From: Rhododendron vialii
Taxonomy: Eukaryota > Streptophyta > Magnoliopsida > Ericales > Ericaceae
Assembly (NCBI RefSeq): GCF_030253575.1
Contig: NC_080568.1
Span: forward strand, 31,895,001-31,959,000
Direction: 5' to 3'
DNA length: 64,000 nt
The notes beneath the pieces are model-generated. The model was not told where the DNA came from, did no database searches, and saw nothing but the letters and a program-made list of their open reading frames with translations. The translations under genes were made by a program, and so were the position numbers. Of this stretch, positions 51,501-62,649 are shown piece by piece; the first letter of the stretch is position 1, and each line of letters starts with the position of its first letter.

Positions 51501-53632
51501 TATGCTTTTGCGCCTTCTTAACCAACCCTAAGCCATTAATTTAATACCGACTGGTAAAGGTACTAGGCTGAAGTATGCACCTAATTCAAAGAAACATGAA
51601 ACAAGAAAAGAACGAAAGAGCACTATTGTAAATTACACAGAAGGGAGGAAAAAATAATCATCAAACCTGACTCAGTGATGGCAGCAGTATGTGTCCCACT
51701 AGTTGCAATGTGTCGTACTTTTGCATCCCATGAGCCTTTCACCAATTGAGGAGACAGTTCTCTATGGTATACAGAATGTCCAAGAGCTCCGAAACCGCCA
51801 TAACCCCTGAAAACTTCATAATTAATCATAAAAAACCATGTTACATGGATTAAGGATGTCCACATTAAGAAAAAAAGCTTAGCCATTGCGTAATGAAGGT
51901 TCTAAGAAGTCAAAACAAGGTTAAATCGGTTATAAGACATAACTGGGAGAAAACTAATTATGACGCATTATAGTCTCTGTGTGTGTGTTTAAAGGGTCCA
52001 TTATGCCTCTCCCTAGTCAGCAATTGCCTAGGTGAGTTGGCACATGGAATTACCCCTATTGCCCTCCACCAAAAAAACGCATTATAGTCTAGCTATCTGT
52101 GGACGTTTAAGTGAATTTGTAGCAACACTCTCTGCAACACTGATTTCCAAATTATCTAGTAAAGTGGTGATGTTCAAATAAATTGCAAAAGAAGCCTAGA
52201 ACAAAATGACTGCATGTTTTATTAGGGTAATACGCTGTTTGCACGGGACAAAAATATGTGCTTACAATGCACGACTTATTCGCAAATCATCCAACAAGCA
52301 TGATAAAAAACAGAAGGGAGTGGAAATTAATAAACTGAGGTTTCAGTGGTGCATTGCATTGCAGATTTATTGATATCAAGCCTCCCCCCTCAAAACAGTT
52401 TTAATTAACAATGTAATTTTACGAAAAGGTCACCCACTATTTAGATACATAAGCTTATTCCTGCTATTAAAGGGCCTACCTACTTAGTACTCATTTTCAC
52501 GTCACTGAAATGACTACCAAGCAGTATCAACAGAAGCTCAGCTTTCTGACTTGTTTTTTCCCCTCAGATTCCGAAAAAAAAAAAAAAAAAGCGCTAACTC
52601 AATGGCATCATTTCAGTCAACATAGTCTGGATTATCTGGAACAAACATGAATTATATATTGCTTGAAAAACCCAATCGAAACTGCATGTAAACCATTATG
52701 TTCCCATCTTCACAAGAAGCGACAGGTCCACGGGGTTTAGAGGGTCACCACAACCCCAAAACATTCGAAGGAGTGATTTTTAGTGCTCCTGGAGCACCAC
52801 CGCGTGATGCTCCAAGAGCCTTTCCCACCAAACACCTTGGTGTGGCAGCCAGCCCACAACAATGTGTGATGGAAAATGGCCTTGAACACCCCATGGCAAT
52901 GCTTCGGGAGCAATTAATAATTTTTCCATTCAAAGACGCCTCGCGGTACATACTACTATTATTTAACAAAATCATGAAACAAATCTTTCTTATTTTATAC
53001 ATAAGCAAATGATAATACATGACAATAATGCGCCAGAGTATCGGTATATTGGTTAAACACTGAACTAATTACCAGGTGAAGACTTGGCCAAGAGAGTTGA
53101 GAGCAACGGAATGAAGTCCACCGAGAGCCAAGCTTCGTACGAAATCCAAATTAGGGTTCAAAGTGGGGGCAAAAACGGAATTCTCGTGGCCAAACCCGAG
53201 GCGGCCGCCGTCTCCTTTCCCCCAAATCCACACCTTCCCGTCCACCAACAATGCCGAGTGGAACAGGCCACACGAGATCCCCACCTCCACATCACCATCA
53301 CCATCAGAAGAATGAGAATTATCGTTGTTGTAATCGGTGAGGCGGCCGGGGATAGGATTGGAAAGGCGGAAAGAGGGAGGGAGGAGGAGGGAGGCGAGCG
53401 GGGCCGGGTAGAGGCGGATCTCCTCGGTGCCGCCGCCGAGCTGGCCCGAGGCGCCGCGGCCCCAGGAGAGTAGCTGGAGTGTGATTGATGCGTCGTCGGA
53501 GACGGACTCGGAGTCGGCGGTGGGGTTAGTCCACAGGAGGGGGATTTTGTTGTTTTTGTTGCTGGAGGAGGAGATGTGGCGTTGGCACGTGCGGAAAACG
53601 GAAGAAGCAGGGGATCTACAGACGGCCGCCAT
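48520..53632 (-). CDS. RUG3: RCC1/UVR8-like mitochondrial protein RUG3, 460 aa, 6 exons
   Basis: RCC1-family seven-bladed beta-propeller; Arabidopsis RUG3 (At5g60870) is mitochondrial and needed for nad2 splicing and complex I. Exons: 53073-53632, 51667-51806, 50670-50864, 50327-50455, 50074-50229, 48520-48722, all in phase. Residues 1 to about 35 (MAAVCRSPASSVFRTCQRHI) look like a mitochondrial presequence: Arg/Ser-rich, no acidic residues. RCC1 repeats follow the pattern SWGRGASGQLGGG, IWGKGDGGRLGFG, TWGYGGFGALGH, TWGRDEGDGRLGLGPG, NWGANSNYELGRGD, SWGHGGHGQLGH, MWGNAKDSQLG, each followed by an I-x-C/A-G-x-x-H-S/T-A-A/L strand. One ATG (53632) fits; the codon just upstream is TTG. The length is close to the family's (about 445 aa). 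The end LVSRLGHERE is in the family position. No defects. Introns 1, 2 and 5 are long and repeat-bearing. Confidence 0.94.
49440..49545 (+). mobile_element. Retroposon 3' tail with (TTG)n, in RUG3 intron 5
   Basis: CCCATACTCCCAATGATTGG then GGGACTACATGGGTTCTGTT followed by TTG repeats (49526-49542). Plant LINE/SINE copies often end in a TACATGG...(TTG)n tail. Only the tail is recognised; the family is not determined. Confidence 0.5.
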
Positions 53633-54237
53633 CAATGGATTTCAAGGCGGCATCCAACGGAGAAATTGAATTTGATTCCGGGGTGAGGTGGTGGCGTCCG
53701 GCGAGGTGCTCTCTGAACTTGGAACTTGGCGAAGGTTTTGTGGGTTTATGTCTTCTATCGGTCTGCAAATACAGAGGAAAAAAAAAACAGAAGAAAACAA
53801 AATAAAATAGAAAAGCCTCGGAAAACAGTAACAAACTAACAATAGTGAAAGGAAAATTCTAAAATCAGTCCAATAATAATGAGTGTGTGAATGTGTATTA
53901 AAGGTATAAAAAGTACACAGAAATACGTATTTTTCTTGTTTAGTATGCTTATCGTCAGTCCAGTGGGCTGACAATAGCAAGACCGATAATGAAAACCCAC
54001 GAGTCCTCTTATTGGGTTTTGGAAGAACCGGTTTGCAACCCGCGAAAAGCACCAAGACCGCCGCCTTCGTCACTACCGCTACTGGCAAAACTCCACCACG
54101 GTTGCCTCCAGAAAGTCGTCGAATGCCGGAGCTCCAGACCCATTTGGTACAAACATTGAGTGGGACATTTTGCTACCGCATGTGCATTGTATGGATCATC
54201 ATTGTATAAATTATTGCTTTTTTTATTCATATGATAC
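53633..54237. other. RUG3 5' flank; no further gene seen
   Basis: Leader and promoter region of RUG3 (minus strand). A polypyrimidine-rich stretch lies at 53780-53830. The frame 54009-54230 (minus) has no recognisable content. Confidence 0.45.
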
Positions 54238-54482
54238 TAAGAGCCCGTTCCAGAACATCTTCTTAAAAAATAAATACTTATTTCACATTTTCAAACTTAA
54301 AAATAATGTAAATGAAAAATAACTTTTAAATTTTTTTTGCACCGTATTAAAGATCTCAATGAGATCTTTCAAACAATATCCATATTACATATTTTTAAAT
54401 TTCAATAAGCTCATCATTTTTTAGCTTGAAATTACCTTCTTAAAAAATAAAAACTTATTTTGCGTTCCGAAACGGGGCCTAA
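54238..54482. mobile_element. Tourist-like MITE with TAA duplication
   Basis: Element 54241-54479: GAGCCCGTTCCAGAAC at the left, GTTCCGAAACGGGGCC at the right, flanked by TAA on both sides (54238-54240, 54480-54482). CTTCTTAAAAAATAAA is mirrored as a direct word near the right end. PIF/Harbinger-type 3-bp target. Confidence 0.75.
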
Positions 54483-55119
54483 CCCACATAACGTACATGC
54501 GGCAGCAAAATAACCCACAATCAATTGCTAATAGCATTACATTCAATTACGAAATAAATAAGTCTCGAGTATTTAACATTATCGAGTCTTCTCACAATTG
54601 CAATAACAAAAATAGAATGTGCAGACATTAGTTGAAATAAGATTCAACAACTTGCTAAGAGCTTTCTCGGCTAATAAGTCCACGCATGTGTTCACCTCTC
54701 GACGATCATGTCTAACTTCCACCACAAAAAAACTTCGCTAGGAGTCACCTACATTTACATATTATTAATTTTGTTCATTTTTCACATTATTTTTCCGTGC
54801 AACCGAACGAAGACATAGTGTTTACGAAAAATTTCAAAATGACACCTGAACTTTCACTCAAATGTCACAAAAACACCTGTATTTACAAAAAAAAATACCC
54901 AAATTAAGGCCCCTACCATTATCCTCCATCCAATTTGTAGTGACGTGGCATATTTTTTCCCTTTTTTTCCGTTGAATTCTGCATTGGCACACAATACCAG
55001 CCTCAAAACTTGTAGACAATCAAAGCCCCCTCCCCCAAATCAAAACCCTCTTCTCCCTGTAAATCTTCTTCAACCTTTGAACCCATTTTCATCATCTCCC
55101 TCTCCGTTCACACCATTCC

Positions 55120-56235
55120 ATGGCCACAATGAAAAAGCAAAAATCACTGTGCTACCACTTCGACCTCCTCTCCGAAGAACTCATCCTCGCAATCCTCGAC
55201 CGCCTCGACTCAAGCCCACTCGACAATAAATCATTCTTCCTTCGTCTGCAAATCCTTCTACTCCGATGAATCCCACCACGCCACCCTCAAGCCCCTCCGT
55301 TCCGACCACCTCTAAAGACCCTGACCCGATACGCTTTCGTGACCCACCTCGATTTCTCTCTTTGCGCCCCGCATCACTGATGCCTCCCTCTCTGTCGCCA
55401 CTCCGTCTGCGGCAAAATGTTGAGGTCCGTCGTCCTCTCGAGATCCAAGTTCTTTACCCACATGGGTCTGTCGGGTCTTACGGCGAATTGCTCGAACTTG
55501 GTCCAGTTTGACATGTCCAACACAACGGAGTTGAGGGATTTGGCCGCGACCGCAATTGCAGAGGCTAGGAATCTGGAGAGGTTGTGGCTAGCGAGGTGCA
55601 AGGGATTACGGATATGGGAATTGGGTGTATCGTTGCTGGGCGTAGGTAGGCCTGTCAATGGACCGGATTTAATTCGGATCCGATTTAAAAAATTCGATCC
55701 GAATTCGAATTTGGATCCGATAAAATCGATCCGATAATCCGAATCCGATAATTCAATACAGATTCGGATCGGATTAAATCCGTTATCAATTCGAATCCGA
55801 ACTTTATTTTTTAAAATTTTTAAATTTTTTTTTTAGAAAAAAAAAATGTTTAAGAAGTTGTATTTTTATTTTTTTATTTTTTTAATTTTTTTCGGAAAAT
55901 TTTTTTTTTTGAAAATTTTTTTTGTATTTTTTTGAAAAATATATTTTTTTTTTTTGCTAAAATTTTTGAAGTAAAAAAAGTTTTCGGATCGGATTCGAAT
56001 TTTTCAGATCCGGATTCGGATTTTTCGGATCCGGATCCGGATTACCACTATCGGATTTGAGTCTTATTGAATCCGGATCGGATTGGATCTTATTGGATCT
56101 GAATCGGATTGGGTCTTATCGGATCCGGATCCAGATCTGTTGGATTCGGATCGAATCCGATCCATTGACAGGCTTAGATGTAGGAAGTTGAGGTTGTTTG
56201 ACTTGAAGTGGTGTTGGTGGCAGGGCGGAGATATA
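55120..56235 (+). pseudogene. Captured F-box/LRR gene fragment (FBL3/At5g01720-like)
   Basis: Starts with an ATG at 55120 and an F-box-like stretch FDLLSEELILAILDRLDSSP, then VCKSFYSDES, LKPLRSDHL, LTRYAFVTHLDFSL, RSKFFTHMGLSGLTANCSNL, MSNTTELRDLAATAIAEA, RNLERLWLARCKGL, and after the nested element CRKLRLFDLKWCW. At least three frame shifts (near 55237, between 55310 and 55370, and near 55400) and in-frame stops are present. It covers roughly the first 200 residues of a protein normally two to three times longer. The inner edges are the Pack-MULE TIRs, so it is transduplicated rather than a native gene. Confidence 0.82.
55639..56184. mobile_element. hAT-like MITE nested in the captured gene fragment
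   Basis: Element 55647-56176 (530 bp): TAGGCCTGTCAATGGACCGG at the left and the inverse of TAAGCCTGTCAATGGATCGG at the right. The interior is dense in GGATCCGGATTCGGAT-like words around a T-rich core. Flanks GGCGTAGG (55639-55646) and GATGTAGG (56177-56184) agree at 6 of 8 bases. Removing the element restores the LRR reading GCRKLRL, confirming the insertion point. Confidence 0.82.
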
Positions 56236-56889
56236 GTAGTTTGAGGGAGGGGCTATGATTGTCTACAATTTTAGGATTGGTGTTGTGCCAATGCAACACT
56301 CAACGGAAAAAAAATGCCACATCACCACAAATTAGACGGAGAATAATAGCAGAGACCTTAATTTGGGGGTTTTGTAAGTACAGATATTTGATTGAAATAA
56401 ACTTAAATTTATGTGTTTCTGTGACATTTAGGTGAAAGTTCAGGTGTTATTTTAAAATTTCTCCTAGTGTTTATTAATAACTTTTTGACACTCTAAGAAT
56501 AAGTACAACCTTAATACCAAATGCTATGCGAAGTTAAAATTTGGCACTAACAATAAAATATATATGTATAAATTGGTCCGAATACATGAATTATTAGAAA
56601 AAAATATGAAATGGCGTTCGTAAAGGGGACATAAAAAGATGAATGTAGCCAGATGGCATAGCACTACGGAACGATCTCAAAATACCCACCCATCAACTTT
56701 CCCTTGCAAAGTCAAACGGGCCCGATAACAAATCGAAGTCGTGTCACAAAGGATTAATTAAAAAAAACGTGTTTATATATGCCTCGTATATACGTGTCTA
56801 TATTCGCGTGTTGTCAGCTACTCCTGGTCCCCTCCCTGTCTCTCCCCATCCAAATACCGTCCACACGAATGTTATGGGTCCCGTACTAA

Positions 56890-57022
56890 GGAGGTGTTCG
56901 GACAAAAAAAATTCCCATGGCTTATTGACTTTTTCGACAAAAATAAGTTTTCTGACACACTGTAGCTTTTTTGGCTCACTTATTCCGAGAAAGCTGGCTC
57001 ATTTTTATTCCCGAACAGCCCC
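56890..57022. mobile_element. Tourist-like MITE (133 bp)
   Basis: GGAGGTGTTCGG at the left, CCGAACAGCCCC at the right, flanked by TAA (56887-56889 and 57023-57025). Non-coding. Confidence 0.75.
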
Positions 57023-57562
57023 TAAGCATATGAACAAATAAAAAAAATATGTGTAAAGGAAACCAGCGTTGGAGGCACCACTTTGGGATGCCCATGAGAC
57101 CACTGAATAATTACTCCTTCACTCTTCCCCATCCAACTCCCAATAATGCTAGAGGACACAATACTACATCACAACACTAACTGCACCAGCTTACGTGACA
57201 CTATATGATTGATAATGGGAATACAAACACTTTTAAACTATAATAAATTTAGATACACTCCCACCGACCGCTCTTCTTTCACATATTTATGGGGCCGATC
57301 CCATAATTAAATGTGTAGGGTTGACACATGTGTGATAGGTGAATGATAGGTAGGAGTGTACGAATCATTGGTGTTTAAACTATTCTGCAACCACCAATCA
57401 TATAGTTCCAGGCGGATGTGGTTGGTGTTTGTGGTGGAGTGTTGTGTTGTGTCGTGTCATAGCATTATCAATCTAACTAGCTCTTCTTCGAGTAATTATT
57501 CAATACTCCTGGAGCATGTGAACAATATATTTCCTTCTCTCACAAAACATATGAGTCCCACA

Positions 57563-57802
57563 TACTACCTCCGTCCCAATTTAGTTGTCACTTTTGGGAG
57601 TTCGTGTCACTTTTCAATTGATTATATCTTGTAATTTATAATGTTTTAGGTGATTTTGAAAACATTGTATTATAGAACAAATCGATATCTATCAAACAAG
57701 ATCCATATTGGATATAAAATTCATTACCAATTTAAAGATATAACTAATTTTTTTATCCAATTAGAATAGAACTGAGACAAGTAAATTAGAACGGATGGAA
57801 TA
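57563..57802. mobile_element. Stowaway-like MITE
   Basis: TACTACCTCCGTCCCAATTT at the left and AATTAGAACGGATGGAATA at the right. The interior (CAATTGATTATATCTTGTAA, CTATCAAACAAGATCCATAT) is nearly the same as 44603-44838. Terminal bases are mutated. Confidence 0.78.
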
Positions 57803-58077
57803 TTATATGAGAAGAGAGAATATACTGTTCATATACTCTGAGAGTATTGAATAATTTTCACTCCTCTTCTATACGTGTCACAACCCCATATGCCAAGCAA
57901 TATCTACCAATTGTACCTCATCACGTGGATCTAAACCTAAACCAACCCAGCCGGTAGTAGATATTTCCAACGAATCCGACCACTAGCGACACATCCATGC
58001 CTGGAATTGGACATCTGCATCGCACCTACTCCTATTTCTTTCCTATCGGGCGAGGGTTTAAGCCCCGTCAATAGAAT

Positions 58078-58519
58078 TAGGAGTCCGGCGGTTTGTTTGG
58101 ACATAAAATATTTTTTATTTTTTTGTGTTTGGTTGTATAGAGGATAAAAAAAAAATTTATCATGTAAAACATTTTACTTCATTCGGTTGAAAATATTTCC
58201 AACTTGAAAATGTGATAAGTCATTTTTCGAACTTGGCTTCGCTGCTCGACTAGTAATTACGTTACTTTACTGAGCTCTCCTACGGTTCCAATCTCATCCA
58301 CCTATGACTTAACCCCGTGCTTTCTCATCAAAGGCTGGAAAAATTTGTGTAATACATACGTATACGTATGTACATATATACATACATAAATACATCATTT
58401 TACAGTCAACAACCAAATACCGAAAAATAAAAATAAAAATTTGTTTTTTTGCAAAATCACTATACATGAAAAAACTCTTAGATGGAAAAAGATTTTACTT
58501 TGAAACAAACGGACCCTAG
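58078..58519. mobile_element. MITE with TAG duplication (436 bp)
   Basis: Element 58081-58516: GAGTCCGGCGGTTTGTTTGG at the left, AAACAAACGGACCC at the right, TAG on both sides. The TIR has a 3-base insertion on the left. The rest of 57803-59067 is AT-rich intergenic DNA ending in a CT-rich leader (58924-58941). Confidence 0.6.
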
Positions 58520-59067
58520 ATAAAAATTTGTTTATTATAAAAATAGTTAATTTCGAATTAGTAAAAAATTGCTTAAGAATTCAATTATGAGATACACAGT
58601 TGTATGTTTCATAAATGCCTGCATCGATATCTGATTGAGTTATTTTTATGAGGATCCTAACTAAAATATTTTGAATAAAATAAACCACTACAATCATATT
58701 TGTGCAATCTGATACGGGTTCTAAAGCCACATATACGCCCAATATGTACCCTTCACTCATAGGAGATGTTTTTTAATACAAAGAGTAATTATTCAATTGT
58801 CCGGCCTCCACGCGATATTTCGAACCACCTTACAATATAAACTTGCAAACGGCCCCTATAATTTCTTATAGAAGTCGTGACCAAACTTGCTTGTTCCTTT
58901 TGTCCGTTGCATTGTCGCTGACTTCTCTCTCTCTCCTCTCCGAACAAACCCACAAACACCCTCCACAGTTCCACACACTCCCCTCCCAGGCTCTCCTCCT
59001 CTATACGTGTCACAATTACCAACTCTTCCTATAATCTGATCATAACGTGCATCTGACTACAACTCAA

Positions 59068-59391
59068 ATGCCAGTCCTGAAAGCCGGCAGCAGACCGCCG
59101 TGGGTTGGCCTCGGAGCCGCCGTGTGGGTCGAAATCGCCGCCGGAAACCCCTACAACTTCCCTCTCTACTCTCCTGCTATCAAATCAGTTCTGGGTTACA
59201 ACCAACAACTAATAACCATCCTCGGAGTGGCCAATGACTTCGGGGAAAACGTCGGCATTCTACCTGGGATCGTGTGCAACAAGTTCCCGCCGTGGGTCCT
59301 GCTTTCGATCGGCGTTTGTGCGTGTTTTCTGGGGTACGGTGTCCTTTGGCTCGCCGTCAGTCAGACTGTTCAGTCCATTCCTTTTTGGGTT
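59068..59391 (+). CDS. NFD4-like nodulin-like MFS transporter, first exon only (108 codons)
   Basis: N-terminus of a membrane transporter of the Nodulin-like/NUCLEAR FUSION DEFECTIVE 4 family (Major Facilitator Superfamily), substrate unknown. Family-typical MPVLKAGSRPPWVGLGAAVW start; helix 1 about 13-32, YNFPLYSPAIKSVLGYNQQ (29-47), helix 2 about 48-70 (GVANDFGENVGILPG), KFPPWVLLSIGVCACFLGYG (78-97) and the start of helix 4. Donor GTT|GTAAGT at 59391/59392 is close to consensus and at a family-plausible place (before the usual LLWIALC stretch). No matching downstream exon is visible to 64000, so either the first intron exceeds 4.6 kb because of inserted elements, or the gene is truncated. 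The ATG at 59068 is the first in frame. Confidence 0.75.
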
Positions 59392-59564
59392 GTAAGTAGT
59401 CTCTTACCCTTCTCTCTCCTAACGGCCCCTTTGTTGGATCCAGGAGTTTGATAATAAAAGAAAAGAAAGTATTGGATTTTCTTGCCAAATCTCTTGTATG
59501 GGTTGAAGTTCCTGGTGAGAAAGAACAAAAATGATACTCCTTTCTCACTTTTTTTTGGTGGATT

Positions 59565-59621
59565 TGGTGAGAAAGGGTGTGATAAGAAAGGGCTCTCCTT
59601 TCTTATCACACCTTTTCTCAC
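59565..59621. repeat. 26-bp hairpin just inside the NFD4-like intron
   Basis: GGTGAGAAAGGGTGTGATAA (continuing GAAAGG) is followed after a 5-base loop by its near-exact reverse complement. It starts about 175 bp downstream of the donor site and has no coding content. Confidence 0.8.
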
Positions 59622-60689
59622 AATCCTAGGGGCTGAGGTCAATTTTCGGATTACGCATTTAATATAACAGTAAATCTATGTACCTGGATTTAAACTAAAT
59701 AAGTATTCCAAGTAGACGAATGTAGAGTTTAAATGAAACCTCGTGTAATCTGGGTCTCATCAAAGTGAGCTGGCTCATGCGGCTTAGTTTTTGGAACATT
59801 TTATTTGGTTTGAAATTGGGTATATAGACTTCTTAGAATCTTAATTGCCTAGATTGGGTATGTATGGATGGAGTGATAATTTGATTGAAATTTGGATGAT
59901 TGTTTGAAGCAGTTTTTATGAACTCCAGTTGTATATGTGATCGTGGGAGTGATTATTGAACTGGATTTGTTTGGAAATGGGGGTTTTATTTCTAAGTTGC
60001 GATTCAATTGAATTGAGCAGCGTAATTCAACTTGTAGCCCAGATGATATATGATCCTTCATATGGTAGTCTTGGAAATGATGACATGGTTCGTTTCAAAG
60101 AAACGTTGTTAACAAAAAAGAAACCCTAAGATGTGACCAGAACCAAATTCAGCTGAAAGAAGCGTTCGAGAATTTCTGTGCAGCCGAGACATTGCCCCTT
60201 TGAGAATTTCTGTGCTACTCACTATTGTCCGAAGAGCTCAACCTTGGCAACCCCTGCCTTGGAAGTTGGAACCACTCCTTCCTAAGTGATAAGTGATGGT
60301 TGTCTTAAAGAGTATAACAAAATTGATGACAAACGGAAGTGGCAAAGAAGAGAAAGAATATCTAGATAGTGGATCCATGCTTCTCAACAGAGTTATGAGG
60401 CGATCTTGGCCCATATTACTATATATCATGTTGACACGGTTAAGAGAATCGTTTCTTGTGAAGTGTTTCTTCACTATAGATGACCGGTTTACTTGGATTC
60501 TCTTCTATACTTTCGTCGGTTTCCGTTGCCCAGCATCTTGAGTAGATTGGAGGTCACTGCAAAATTTGTTCTAGAGAAATCTTGTTCTTTTGTTTCATTT
60601 AGTTGGAGATGGTAGGAACGAATGCAATAAGAACGCCATAGCACAAAATATAGAAAGTTCACTATGCCAATTCGCTTACTGCGAGGATT

Positions 60690-61912
60690 GAAGCTTTAGG
60701 GCCTGTTCGTTTTGGGATTTTGGATTTGGATTTGTAGGTAATGAGTGTAGAGAGAAATAGGGGTAATGATTGGAGAGAGATTGAAAGAAAAATGAGTGTA
60801 GTGATTGAAGATAGGAGTAAAGAGTGGGGAGAGAATTAAGATAACGATTAGAATCCAGAATCCAAAATCCAAATCCCACAATCGAACAAGGTCTTAGGCT
60901 CCATAGTCAGAACTATGTAGTAGGTATTAGGTAGGGGGAGGACACCACTGACCACTTCTATTGGGTCCAGAGGACAGGAATGGAAAATAACAGTGGGATA
61001 TTATGTTGGGGGCTGCATCTGAGGTTTTGGATATGGCTGAGGACTTCCCCTGCAAAGTATGGAGTAATCAGTGGAAGGCAGCTCTGCATACGCAAGAGGG
61101 AAGAGAGAACAAGTAGATGATAAGAGTTGACCATTCAGCATCGGGCAGGGACTTAAGGCCTCCAAAGTAACAGAGACTCGACCGAGATACTATTATCCGG
61201 GAGCCCGACACTTAGGGTGCTTGCTTCCTTGCAAAATCCATTTTTGCAATCAACTGGTGCCCACTTGGTGCCCCATGTCAGCAGTGGTCGGCTTGTATCT
61301 TAGAGGAAATCTGAAGCAATCAAGAGGGGCATAGAGTTACTATTTTTCCCTTCCCTTCCATTATCTTGCTATCTCTTGGAACGAAGAGCTATGATATGAG
61401 ATGATTGGTAATCTTCGTTATGACTTTGGAGTTCTTTCCCTAGGCCTTTTTCCTTTTCGGAATCCTTTTCTTGACAATCATCTTGCTATTATTGTAGAAA
61501 GGAGTAGCAGTCAGCAATAGATGACCGTCATGCGTTCAAATAAGGGGTTCTATTTCCTTCTCCTTCTGGACCTTTTCGTAGACCATTCCCAACGAAAATG
61601 TGCCAAACAAGAGAATGATCGAATGCAAAAGTAGGGAAAAATGACTAACCTTTTATTTGAAACAACTCTATAAGAGAAGGGAAGAGAAGAAGTACAACGG
61701 ATTTTAGAGAGGGAGGGAAATCCAAAACCTGACTATACCATTAAGACGCATTCCTTATATAAGGAATTCTGACCTACAAATGAAATTCAAATTACACCCA
61801 AATTCAAATGAAAAGGAGATAAAGCTGTCAGGTATACTTGAAGGGCCCCATCGTCAAATGCTTTTATCTTTTCACCTAAGCTTTGAGTGGCGAAATTGAT
61901 ATAGATGATGGA
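60690..61912. repeat. Direct duplication, copy A
   Basis: Similar throughout to 62970-64000 (apart from the MITE), e.g. GGGAGGACACCACTGACCAC, GATATGGCTGAGGACTTCCC, GATGATTGGTAATCTTC and GACCATTCCCAAC. No gene is recognised in the 60897-61602 part. Confidence 0.85.
60696..60896. mobile_element. Tourist-like MITE with TTA duplication and a known empty site
   Basis: Element 60699-60893 (195 bp): GGGCCTGTTCGTTTTGGGAT at the left; CCCACAATCGAACAAGGTC at the right. TTA lies at 60696-60698 and 60894-60896. The paralogous site at 62971-62990 reads GAAGCTTTAGGCTCCATAG without the insert, proving the borders. Confidence 0.88.
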
Positions 61913-62031
61913 TTAATCCATGCGTCTTTTCTCATTTTAAAGGACAGTTGTTTTGCAATTGGGTCATGCTATTCCAAAAATCTCCCAGAGTGGGCTCATT
62001 GAGCCCTTCATCTTCATAGGGGTCCTGAGAA
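61603..62031 (-). repeat. Left arm of a long inverted repeat (retroelement or pararetrovirus-like)
   Basis: Reverse complement of 62491-62925: shared words include CTTGTTTGG at the outer end, CTTATATAAGGAATTC with a TATA box, GACGATGGGGC, and at the inner end GGGCTCATTGAGCCCTTCATC. The same sequence also occurs a third time, minus strand, at 63683-64000. Confidence 0.82.
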
Positions 62032-62220
62032 TACAATCTTTCAACCAATCTCATCCTAGATTAATGGGGAAAGACAGTATTCCAGAAGGGAAATCTTACT
62101 ATTCATTGCTAAATTTGGAAATGGGATATTCAATATGGATACAATAAATCCAATTTTCCCATTCTTTAGAGAACTTTTCAATATCGGTGGTGGGCACAGA
62201 TTCCAATTGAAGAGACAGTT

Positions 62221-62649
62221 TTGGCAATCGAAGCCAAAATCCAAGAATTTAAGCTACAAATTAAGCAGCAAGACAAATTGTCTATTAAGAATCCATTCCT
62301 GGATATCTCAGCTCAAATCAAGGCAAAAAATCCATCTTTGACTGATGAGGAAGAAATAATCAGAACTATGGATCACATGAAGAACCATTTTTTCCAAACT
62401 TTCACCAAATTATCCGATGATGAATCCATGACTTCGGCAAAATGTGCAGAAGAAAATAACAATTATCCATTCTCATGTCTGGTAGGGGAATCTCAGGACC
62501 ATTATGAAGATGAAGGGCTCAATGAGCCTACTTTGGGAGATTTTTGGGATAGCATGTCCCAAATAATTGCAAAACAACTGTCCTTAAAAAAAGGAGAAAT
62601 GACACATGGATTAATATATCCATCATCAATATCAATTTCAGCTACTTAA
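62221..62649 (+). CDS. Hypothetical element-encoded protein (142 aa or more), probable relic
   Basis: Acidic, Gln/Lys-rich frame: coiled-coil-like AKIQEFKLQIKQQDKLSIKN, then SLTDEEEIIRTMDHMKNHFF, SDDESMTS, and a Ser-rich end SSISISAT. The open frame continues upstream without ATG to about 62155. The C-terminal third is also encoded on the minus strand in the left arm, so it belongs to the repeated element. I do not recognise the family; it sits just before a promoter-like region, as a terminal ORF of a retroelement or pararetrovirus would. Confidence 0.4.
   Translation: MAIEAKIQEFKLQIKQQDKLSIKNPFLDISAQIKAKNPSLTDEEEIIRTMDHMKNHFFQTFTKLSDDESMTSAKCAEENNNYPFSCLVGESQDHYEDEGLNEPTLGDFWDSMSQIIAKQLSLKKGEMTHGLIYPSSISISAT

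Larger units (their letters stand above)
54816..56473 (+). mobile_element. Pack-MULE: Mutator-like element carrying a captured F-box/LRR fragment
   Basis: Element 54825-56464 (1640 bp) has long terminal inverted repeats, 54825-55022 (198 bp) and 56256-56464 (209 bp), which pair along most of their length (AACACCTGAACTTTCAC, CAAATTAAGG, GCATTGGCAC and TTGTAGACAATCA near the inner ends). The right arm has an extra segment of about 35 bp. A perfect 9-bp duplication TAGTGTTTA flanks it (54816-54824 and 56465-56473), the Mutator signature. No transposase is present; between the TIRs lies part of a cellular F-box/LRR gene, itself hit by a second transposon. Confidence 0.9.

Noticed and set aside
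53416-53669. Plus-strand frames over RUG3 exon 1
   Set aside because: Antisense to a GC-rich coding exon, no domain.
55266-55737. Functional F-box gene at 55.1-56.2 kb
   Set aside because: Frameshifts, stops, a 530-bp insertion and bounding Mutator TIRs.
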